Of a stretch of DNA of 64,000 nucleotides, positions 1 through 7,900 are shown piece by piece. The notes below the pieces were generated by a model. That model was not told the DNA's origin. It saw nothing but the letters and a program-made list of their open reading frames with translations, and did no database searches. This stretch comes from Lysobacterales bacterium (lineage in GTDB: Bacteria > Pseudomonadota > Gammaproteobacteria > Xanthomonadales > Xanthomonadaceae), in the NCBI GenBank assembly GCA_016718605.1, contig JADKCY010000011.1:216653-280652 (forward strand), in the 5' to 3' direction. Position 1 is the first letter of the stretch. Each line of letters opens with the position of its first letter. A program made the position numbers and the translations under genes.

Positions 1-160
1 CAGCAAGCGCGTGGCGGACAAATGGTGCTGACTGTTCGATATTTCAAGCCAGCCGGGGTGTCAAACCGTGTTCCAAGCAGTGAAACAACGGCGTGCCAAA
101 TCCTGTGAATGGGCGCAAATCGGTACGCTTGGCATTCCTTCTGCGCGGTGAGTCGTACCT

Positions 161-1954
161 ATGGGCAGTCCGCTGATGAATCAGCGCCACCAGATGTTCT
201 TGCTGGATGATGTCCTGGATGTCGGACGGCTTGGCCACTGGTCGGCATTTGCTGGGCAGGATCGTGACGATTGGGCGGCCGTGCTGGCCTCCGCTCACGC
301 GCTAGCAGTGCAGTATTTCGCGCCCCATCATCGCTTGGGCGATGTCCAAGAGCCGCATCTGCATGAGGGCAAGGTCGTGCTGCCGGCGGCGGTCGAGACC
401 GCGCTATCCGCGTATGCGAGCGTAGGATTCAACGCCGCCGCCGCGCCGGTTGCGCAGGGCGGCATGGGGCTTCCGTATGTAATTGCGTTGGCCAGCGACG
501 GCTTGTTCATGGCCGCAAACATTGCCACATCGGGCTACGCCCTGTTGACCCGCGGTGCGGCACATTTGCTGCTGGCACACGGTTCGGAGTCGCAGATTCG
601 ACGCTTCGCCAAGCCCCTGCTTGAGGGCCGCTATTTCGGCACGATGTGTCTGAGTGAGCCGCAAGCGGGATCGTCACTGGGCGATGTCAGCACCCGTGCT
701 GTTCTGCAGCCTGATGGCAGCTACCGGCTGGAAGGCAGCAAGATGTGGATCTCCGGCGGCGAGCACGAGATGGGCGAGAACATCATTCACCTCGTGCTGG
801 CACGAGTGGTGGGTGACGCGCCGGGCGTGCGTGGACTCAGCCTGTTTGTCGTGCCGCGTTTGCATGTTGATGCTGCGGGTTGTCTAGGCGCGCGCAACGA
901 CGTTCACTTGGCCGGGCTGAATCACAAGCTGGGTCAACGCGGCATCGTCAATACGTTTCTGAAGTTTGGCGAACAGGGCCAGTGCCATGGCGAGTTGATC
1001 GGCGAGCGCGGCGGCGGCCTCGCTGCCATGTTTCACATGATGAATGAAGCGCGCATTGGTGTTGGGATGGGCGCGACGATGTCCGGGATGGCGAGCTATC
1101 GTTATGCCTTGCGCTACGCGCGTGAGCGTCGCCAGGGGCGCTCGTTGGAACAACGCGATCCCACGCAGCCACAGATACTGATCATTGAGCATGTCGAGGT
1201 TCGACGCTTGCTGTTGCGTCAGCGCGCGCTGGTGGAAGGCGCGCATGCTTTGTGTCTGTTTGCCGGATTGCAGGTGGATATCAAAGCCCACGCGCCCGAG
1301 GCTAGCACCCGACAGCGCGCGGCTGCATTGCTGGATTTGTTGACGCCCATTGTAAAGGCGTGGTCGGCCGAGTTTTGTGTTCAGGCCAGTGATCATGCGA
1401 TTCAAGTGTTGGGCGGGTATGGCTACACGCGCGAATATCCCGTCGAACTCTACTGGCGCGACAACCGGCTCAACCCGATCCATGAGGGCACCAACGGCAT
1501 CCAAGCGATTGACTTGCTTGGCCGCAAAGTACTGCAAGATGACGGCGTTGGCCTGAGGATCATGCTGGATTTTTTGCGCGACAGTTGCGCGGATGCACCG
1601 TCACCGTGGCAGCCCTTCGCGACCACACTAATGGCTCTGGGGGAGGCGATCCAACGCGCCGTAATGCTGACGAAACAACGGTTGAAGTCATCTGGGCCGG
1701 TTCGCGCGTTGGCCGACGCCCATGATTTCATGATCGCCTGTGGCCATTGCGTGGTGGGTGCCTTGTGGTTGCGTCAAGCGCTGGTCGCGGAGCGGCTCGC
1801 GTCTAAGGGAGATGACGTGTTCCTGAGTGGTAAACGCAAGACCGCTCAGTATTTCTGGCAACACGAGTTACCCGATGCTACGGCCGCGATTGGCCGTGTG
1901 CTGGCTGGGCAGGGCAGTGTGGCTGATGTCCAGGATGCGGAGTTTGGCGAATAG
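161..1954 (+). CDS. Acyl-CoA dehydrogenase, DmdC-like (about 597 aa)
   Basis: FAD-dependent acyl-CoA dehydrogenase of the long (about 600 residue) subgroup that includes 3-methylmercaptopropionyl-CoA dehydrogenases. It oxidises an acyl-CoA thioester at the alpha-beta bond and passes electrons to ETF. Visible family blocks are MCLSEPQAGSSLG (flavin/substrate loop), GSKMWISGGEHEMGEN, HKLGQRGIVNT and, near the C-terminal third, QVLGGYGYTREYPVE followed by RDNRLNPIHEGTNGIQA. The length suits a member with the extra C-terminal domain. An in-frame ATG at 176 is an alternative start. The gene stands alone and looks chromosomal. Substrate cannot be told from sequence. Confidence 0.9.
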   Translation: MGSPLMNQRHQMFLLDDVLDVGRLGHWSAFAGQDRDDWAAVLASAHALAVQYFAPHHRLGDVQEPHLHEGKVVLPAAVETALSAYASVGFNAAAAPVAQGGMGLPYVIALASDGLFMAANIATSGYALLTRGAAHLLLAHGSESQIRRFAKPLLEGRYFGTMCLSEPQAGSSLGDVSTRAVLQPDGSYRLEGSKMWISGGEHEMGENIIHLVLARVVGDAPGVRGLSLFVVPRLHVDAAGCLGARNDVHLAGLNHKLGQRGIVNTFLKFGEQGQCHGELIGERGGGLAAMFHMMNEARIGVGMGATMSGMASYRYALRYARERRQGRSLEQRDPTQPQILIIEHVEVRRLLLRQRALVEGAHALCLFAGLQVDIKAHAPEASTRQRAAALLDLLTPIVKAWSAEFCVQASDHAIQVLGGYGYTREYPVELYWRDNRLNPIHEGTNGIQAIDLLGRKVLQDDGVGLRIMLDFLRDSCADAPSPWQPFATTLMALGEAIQRAVMLTKQRLKSSGPVRALADAHDFMIACGHCVVGALWLRQALVAERLASKGDDVFLSGKRKTAQYFWQHELPDATAAIGRVLAGQGSVADVQDAEFGE

Positions 1955-2126
1955 TTGACGGTAGGCAGGTCGCCGGCCATTCACGTCAGTCGCGCGCGTT
2001 GCAGCAGATCATGCGTCGCTCGCTGAGACGATCGGCCGATCAAAGCGTCCGTGTGGCTATCGCGGGATTCGTGGCGTCTTGTAAAGTTGGCGCTTGACTC
2101 AACGGCAACCCACCATGGTGATTTCA

Positions 2127-4037
2127 ATGCGATTCGTGTCGCTCCTTTGTTGCGGACTGGTGCTCATCAACAGTGATGTTCTGGCGCAAGAGCAAGGTGC
2201 GGTGACGCCAATGACGCCAGACGTTGTTGAACAGTACGAGCAGGTACTGCCTTCTGCGGACTATGTGCGACGTGAACTGATGATCCCGATGCGCGATGGT
2301 GTGAAGTTGTTCACCGTCGTCATGATGAAGAAGGGCGTGCAGAACGCTCCAGTCCTGCTTTCGCGCACACCCTATGATGCGAGCGGGCAAACCGGTCGTG
2401 TCGCGAGCCAACGTATCGTCGATGTGCTGGAAGTGATGGACGCCGAGTTCGTCGAGGATGGCTACATCCGCGTGTATCAGGACATCCGCGGGATGCACAA
2501 ATCCGAAGGCGAGTGGGTGCTGAACAGACCCCTGTCCGGGCCGCTCAATGACACCGGCATCGATGAGTCAACCGATGCCTTCGACACGATCGATTGGTTG
2601 GTAAAGAACACGCCGGAGTCCAACGGGCATGTCGGCGTGATTGGTTCGAGCTATCTCGGCTTTACCGCGCTGATGACCTTGATTGATCCTCACCCGGCGC
2701 TCAAGGCGGTGATCGCCCAAAGCCCGATGGTCGATGGCTGGATGGGCGATGATTGGTTCCACAACGGTGCATTCCGATGGACATCACTTGGATTTCCGCT
2801 GAGTCAGGGCTTCAACAAGGGCGATGGTGGTGGTGAATTTGCACTGGGTGGGGGGGACGACTACACGCGCTATCTTGAAGCGGGTTCGGTCGCCGATTTC
2901 GTCCGAATGGTCGGCGCGGCGCATGTGCCTGGCATTCGAAAGTTCCTCGAAAATCCAGCCTATACCGAGTTCTGGTCGTTGCAGGCCGTCGACAAGTGGC
3001 TGGCAGTTCGACCGCATCAGATTCCGACGATGCTGGTCGTTGGACAGTGGGATCAGGAGGACAGCTATGGTGCACCTGCGGTCTATCGCGCGCTGGAGCC
3101 GAAGGACACCAACAATGACCGCGTCTCTTTGGTGATCGGTCCTTGGCGTCATTCGGGATTCAATCACTACGGGTATGACCTCGGTGCGTTGACCTTTACA
3201 GGTGACACCGCACGCGAGTGGCGGGTGAAGTACGCCAAACCATTCTTCGACCATTGGTTGAAGGGTGGTCCCGATCCGCAGACGCCGCCGGTGCTGACCT
3301 ATGCCACCGGGGTGAATCAGTGGAACGAGTCACCACGGTGGCCGATGGGAACACCGCAGGCGATTTATCTGGCGGCGGACGGCAAAGTGGTGTTTGAGAA
3401 GCCCCACTCGAAGGGGCGCGAAGACTACGTCAGTGATCCTGCCAAGCCGGTGCCCTTCATTCCGCGTCCCATTGCTATGGGGGATGCGATGCAGTGGAAA
3501 CCGTGGCTGGTGCACGACCAGCGTTTCGTGACGGGTCGTCCGGATGTGGCGGTCTGGACCAGCGCACCGCTTGACGGTGCGTTGCACATCATGGGCGCGC
3601 CGGAGGTGGAATTGTTTGCTTCGACCACGGGAACGGACAGCGACTGGGTGGTCAAACTGATCGACGTCTACCCCAATGATGTGCCGGAAGATCGCTCGCA
3701 AGGTGGCCTGCCTTCGATGGCCGGTTACGAATTGCCAATTGGCATCGAGATCTTTCGAGGACGCTATTTGAGGAGTTTCGCGGCTCCCAGCCCACTGAAA
3801 CCCGGCAAGGTGGAGCGTTACACATGGAAATTGCCCGATGTCGACCACGTGTTCCTGCCCGGGCATCGGATCATGGTGCAAGTGCAATCGACGCTGTTTC
3901 CGCTCTACGACAGAAACCCGCAGACCTTTGTTGCCAACATCATGGACGCGAAGCGGACGGACTATCGAGCAGCGACGCAGTCGGTGTGGTTCGGCGGTGA
4001 TCAGGCCAGTGCGATTTTGCTGCCGGTGGTTCGTTAA
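2127..4037 (+). CDS. CocE/NonD-family (X-Pro dipeptidyl-peptidase S15-like) hydrolase, exported
   Basis: Serine hydrolase of the alpha/beta fold CocE/NonD type, acting on acyl esters or amides. The nucleophile elbow is GVIGSSYLGFTALM. The acid sits in VVGQWDQED and the histidine in GPWRHSGFN, giving the Ser-Asp-His triad in the usual order. A C-terminal jelly-roll-like domain follows (SAPLDGALHIMGAPEVEL onward). The ATG at 2127 is preferred because it starts a good signal peptide (MRFVSLLCCGLVLINSDVLA, then QE). An in-frame ATG at 2115 and TTG at 2094 would give a longer N-terminus. It likely acts in the periplasm or outside the cell. Physiological substrate unknown. Confidence 0.88.
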   Translation: MRFVSLLCCGLVLINSDVLAQEQGAVTPMTPDVVEQYEQVLPSADYVRRELMIPMRDGVKLFTVVMMKKGVQNAPVLLSRTPYDASGQTGRVASQRIVDVLEVMDAEFVEDGYIRVYQDIRGMHKSEGEWVLNRPLSGPLNDTGIDESTDAFDTIDWLVKNTPESNGHVGVIGSSYLGFTALMTLIDPHPALKAVIAQSPMVDGWMGDDWFHNGAFRWTSLGFPLSQGFNKGDGGGEFALGGGDDYTRYLEAGSVADFVRMVGAAHVPGIRKFLENPAYTEFWSLQAVDKWLAVRPHQIPTMLVVGQWDQEDSYGAPAVYRALEPKDTNNDRVSLVIGPWRHSGFNHYGYDLGALTFTGDTAREWRVKYAKPFFDHWLKGGPDPQTPPVLTYATGVNQWNESPRWPMGTPQAIYLAADGKVVFEKPHSKGREDYVSDPAKPVPFIPRPIAMGDAMQWKPWLVHDQRFVTGRPDVAVWTSAPLDGALHIMGAPEVELFASTTGTDSDWVVKLIDVYPNDVPEDRSQGGLPSMAGYELPIGIEIFRGRYLRSFAAPSPLKPGKVERYTWKLPDVDHVFLPGHRIMVQVQSTLFPLYDRNPQTFVANIMDAKRTDYRAATQSVWFGGDQASAILLPVVR

Positions 4038-4190
4038 GCGGGCAAACGATAAAAATGCGGGTGAACCGATTCGTTGGTTTTCCGCAGGAGTCAGCCGTCG
4101 CCGTCGGGTGTCGGCTGGGCGGCTAGCGAGCGTGGAGGTTGGAAGTCGCGTCGGCAAAGACCCGCAAGTGCAGGGAAGCCCGAACCTTGC

Positions 4191-4445
4191 GCGATGCTGT
4201 TCGCACCGTGGTGGCGAGGGCTGACACGCGCGAGCCTGGAGGTCGATTGGTTGGTCCTGACGCTTGATCCCCAACACCGACCGCGCGCCGAACTGCTCGC
4301 CTATGCCGACCCACTGAGGGAACAGACCCACGTGCTGGCATGGCATGACCTGCGCGGTCTGCAGCGGATTCCGCCGTGGCCAGAGGTGCAGTTGAAATGG
4401 GCGCGAGGGTGGCAGGATCGGGGAGGGCGTTTCCGTTTCGCGTGA
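4191..4445 (+). CDS. Small hypothetical protein (84 aa), uncertain
   Basis: A short open frame with a coherent GC-rich third codon position and a Trp-rich, globular-looking product (starts MLFAPWWRGLTRASLEVDWL). It sits about 150 bases after the hydrolase gene on the same strand and before the tRNA attachment region. No clear ribosome binding site and no recognised domain. It could be a real small gene or chance. Confidence 0.3.
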   Translation, partial: AMLFAPWWRGLTRASLEVDWLVLTLDPQHRPRAELLAYADPLREQTHVLAWHDLRGLQRIPPWPEVQLKWARGWQDRGGRFRFA

Positions 4446-4554
4446 CGCGCTCATTCGCGGTGCGTTCGCAACGCCGATTGACCCGCAAGGCACTTAAAAA
4501 ATGCGGGCTCGTTGGCGCGGCGAACGAGGGAAACTGGCACAAACTTTGTGCTCG

Positions 4555-4581
4555 TTTTCACCCCTTTTTTGGGGGTGAAAA
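4555..4581. terminator. Hairpin with C/G-run arms, possible terminator
   Basis: TTTTCACCCC (4555-4564), six T, then GGGGTGAAAA (4572-4581) form a 10-base inverted repeat with a T-rich loop. There is no U-run directly after the stem on either strand, so termination is only a possibility. Confidence 0.3.
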
Positions 4582-4589
4582 AAGGGCGA

Positions 4590-4622
4590 CTGTCACAGAA
4601 CCTGTCACAGAAACTGTCACAG
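4590..4622. repeat. Three direct repeats CTGTCACAG at 12-base spacing
   Basis: CTGTCACAG occurs exactly at 4590, 4602 and 4614, each followed by three variable bases. The 12-base phase differs from one helical turn by about 1.5 bases. The array lies 25 bases left of the tRNA terminator and 68 bases left of the tRNA fragment, so it may be protein-binding iterons or a small tandem repeat. Confidence 0.6.
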
Positions 4623-4646
4623 GACGCCATAAGGGCCCAAAACAAA

Positions 4647-4677
4647 AAAGGCCAGTCGACGTAAGTCACTGGCCTTT
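4647..4677 (-). terminator. Rho-independent terminator of the interrupted tRNA gene
   Basis: AAAGGCCAGT (4647-4656) and ACTGGCCTTT (4668-4677) form a perfect 10-base stem with an 11-base loop. Read on the minus strand, the stem is followed by TTTTTTGTTTT, a good U-run. It starts 12 bases past the CCA end of the tRNA fragment, where a tRNA terminator belongs. This places the chromosome to the left and the inserted DNA to the right. Confidence 0.8.
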
Positions 4678-4689
4678 CAAGTATTTTTA

Positions 4690-4709
4690 TGGCGCGCCCG
4701 GAAGGATTC
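4690..4709 (-). other. 3' end fragment of a tRNA gene (tRNA-Arg-like), island attachment site
   Basis: Read on the minus strand these 20 bases are GAATCCTTCCGGGCGCGCCA: the T-loop/T-stem 3' half, acceptor strand CGGGCGC, discriminator G and CCA. The acceptor sequence fits tRNA-Arg of the type whose 5' end is GCGCCCG. The 5' three quarters of the tRNA are missing; from 4710 rightward the bases no longer continue the tRNA. This is the displaced 3' end left when an element integrates into a tRNA gene and restores the intact copy at its far end. The tRNA-Arg identity is inferred from known acceptor stems. Confidence 0.75.
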
Positions 4710-4714
4710 CCAAG

Positions 4715-4890
4715 TTCCCCCCATAGAAAAAAAAAACGAATATTTTAATTTATATCGTCCTTTTTTTAGGGGAGGTCCAAAAAAAAAAAAAAAAAAAATA
4801 TATAAAATTTATATGGTTGATATATTTTTGGACATTTTTTAGGCGGGGGGCCGGAAGTCTGGCACAATTTCCCCCCCTAGTGTCACACAG
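4715..4890. other. AT-rich homopolymer tract with nested palindromes beside the attachment site
   Basis: This 176-base stretch has an A run of 20 (4779-4798), several T runs, a G run of six and, just after, a C run of seven. GTCCAAAAA (4775-4783) and TTTTTGGAC (4825-4833) are inverted, and the palindrome-like ATATAAAATTTATAT lies between them. It lies between the tRNA fragment and the recombinase gene, where integrase-binding sites and the recombinase promoter would be expected. No gene is seen. The 20-A run could also carry sequencing error. Confidence 0.6.
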
Positions 4891-4969
4891 ATGCAGCGTA
4901 TATTCTGACCACCATGTCCTAGACGGGGCCGTCAGATGAGGCGGGATTTCAGCGCATCTTGGGTGGGCA

Positions 4970-7900
4970 ATGGCCACATCCTCTGAGCCGGAGTGGTACC
5001 AGAGCGCAAGTCTCTCCCCTCAGGCGCGCGAGTTCCTCGCTGCGGTTCGTCCCCCGCCACGGCCGTTCGAGTTTGATCACTTCCTCGATGGCGTTCGACT
5101 CGCCGCGCATGGGCTCTCCTCTGAAGGTGCCGTGCATGTCCGGGGTACGCCGCTGCAGCAGGTCATCGATGACCTTGCTAGGTCGGTCATTCCCCTACGA
5201 GTCTTTCATCGCGCGAACTGGGATCAGGACAAATTGCATGGTTATGGCAGTTCTCCTTACCGCGCGATCAGCCAGCAGTCGCCAGCGGGTTTGGAGCCGC
5301 AATACGTTGCGCTGAAGTCGATCTTGCTTGGGCTGGTTTTGGCCCGCCTTGCCGATCAGCGAACTGTCAGTGCGGACCTGATCGCTCGCTTAGCGCGCTT
5401 TGTCAGGCAAGCAAGCAGGGATGTGAATTCACCGTATCACGCAGTAAGGGTGCGGTTGATTGGAATGCTGCCAGCTAGGTTTTTGCCGAGCGATTTTCTG
5501 CAGGTGCTGAGGCAGAGGGCCGTTCAATACAAAGAGATTCAGTCTGGCGTTGTGGACCTGCGCACAGGGGTTGAAGTCCTGACGAGATGGATCCCAAGAC
5601 TGTTGTTGTCAAACGCGAGCAACGTGAATCGTCTGCCAGATGCGCCTCAGTCCTCCCAGTTTTTGGACACGACTCGGCAGCGAGCGAGGGCTCGGCGTGG
5701 CGAGCATCTTGAAATATCCAGATTTGACGCGCCAGGGTCGAGTGAGGGTGATGGCATTCTCTTCTACGGCCCATCGCAAGTTGGGGGGACAGGCAACCAG
5801 TCGCTCGATACGACGCAAGAGGAAGCTCAGGATTCGCGTTCAGAGTTCCAAGAAGCCGTCGTGGTTGAGTTGCCGCTGTCGACGACGCGTGTTGAGCGAG
5901 CGGTCATTGCCGCTCGCTTGCGCTCGGAAGTTCGACAGGGATTCTGGGCGCGTTACCAGTGGGACGCGTTGACCCCCCATGAAATGCGCACAGCGATCGC
6001 CCGGCTGCTTGCCAACCTAGGCGATCCATTGATCGTGCCCGATAGCAGGCGGCATCAAGCGCTTGTATTGGCGCTGCTCAGCGCGACACTCGGTTTCTCT
6101 CTGACGCGATGTCATGGGATACGTTGCGAGGTTGACCAAACGAGCGAGGGTCCCGCGGACGCGCTCGACCGCCGCACCGGGTGCATCCGTATCCCACTCA
6201 TCGGGGCAGGAACCGGGTTTCGGCCGGGAGCCGAACAGCTGATATGGCTGAAGCCCGCCGTTGACTATTCGACCTTGTCCTTGCCCACGGAAGTGCACGC
6301 CCAAACCCAGCGCCTATCCGGATCCGCTGACGGATACCTGTTTGCCGGTGAGCTTGAGTCTCTTGAACCGGCATTGATGGAGATATTTGATCAGATTCGA
6401 GGCGATGAGCCGAGGTTCACCGGAGCGCGGCTGGCTCGCGGACATCAGCTCGAGGTCTTGGCGCAATGTGGTGATGTGCCACTGGCGCAAATGGTGACGG
6501 GTCAAGCATTGGGAACGCCACCGATTGGCGTCTCGTACTATGCGGCGACACCTGATCGAGTGCAGGCAGTTTACGACAGCGCTATACGTATCCATGGCCT
6601 CACGCCCCGAGCGAATGTTTCGCTAGTCGGACCGAGAGTCGGTAGTCATCTGGTCATTCCGGATGAGGCCATTGCGCTGGCAGTGAAATCGCTAACGCAT
6701 GGACTCGTCAACCGGCCTCGTGCGAGTCGAATTTCGGGGAGAGAGGTCTCTCGTCTGCATGAGGAGATCGTGCGGGCGACGGCAGCGATGTGGTTGGCAG
6801 GGACGGGCTGTCGGCCGACATTTCGCCTGGGTGAGATGCGATCAGCCGCGATCAATCCGATGTCGATGAGCGCAGTTGTGGTCGACAAGATGACGAACGA
6901 AGCCCATGACGGCCGTTTGGTACCTCTGGCGTCCACGTTATCGAGAACACTGGGCTCCTATTGTGCCGTTCTAAGGCTGCTCTCCCAGTCGACGGACGTA
7001 AGGCGCCCGATCAGGGTCGCCGCGCTGCATGCGTTGCAGGGGCAGGGCAGTTTCTTTTTCTTGTGGGATAGCCAAGGTGACGTCCGACCTTTGACGGTGA
7101 AGGACGCACTTGCCGCTTTGCCAAACGAATGGAACTTGCCGTCGAACTTTTTTCGACACCGTATTGCTACCCGACTGAGGGAGGTTGGCTGCCCTGGGAA
7201 CTATGTCCAAGCATTCATGGGGCACCACGAAATGGGCATCGATCCATTCGGTGCGGACAGTTTTGCCATGCCCATGGACTACTTGGAAACAACAAGGCGA
7301 TGTATTGAGTTGGTGCTGGTGCAAGACGGATGGCGCCCGCTGCTTGGCGACCTTGGCGCCTTGGATATCCTGCGCGAGCATGCCAGCCCAATTGGTGTGG
7401 GACTGATCGGCATCGAGGATCGGATTGAGGCGCGCGCGCTGTCAGAGTTCAAGCGTCAGCGAGCAGCAGTCAGGGCGATGCGATCGACCCATAGGGAACA
7501 AGTGGATGCGTGGGTGAGCGAGAGGGTGCGGCAGCATCAGCCCAATCTCCTGACAGCGCCTTCCGAACGTCATCAGCTGGACTTGGAAAGTATCAAGGCA
7601 TTGCGACGGGCGGTGTGTGAGGGGGCAGAGTCGGCTGCGTTGGTTGAGTTGCGCGTTCTGGCACTTCGCGAGTTTTTGCTGCGCGGTCGGCAAGTGCACG
7701 GTTGGCACTTGGCTGCTGTCCCGGACTTTTTTGTGGTCACGCCATCGCCGAGTGTCCACGCTCCTTCCTTGATGCCGGGCTATGTTGCCCTTGAGCAGCT
7801 GCGGGTGGCGTTCCTGAGGTCGTTGCAACACCCGCGCGTGCGCACGGTGGGTTCGGACCAGAGGACACTAAATCTCGTCCTTGCGCTGACATTGTGGCAA

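Noticed and set aside
3330..4493. 387-codon minus-strand frame over the hydrolase end and intergenic region
   Set aside because: His/Arg/Pro-rich product with no domain, opposite a well-supported gene.
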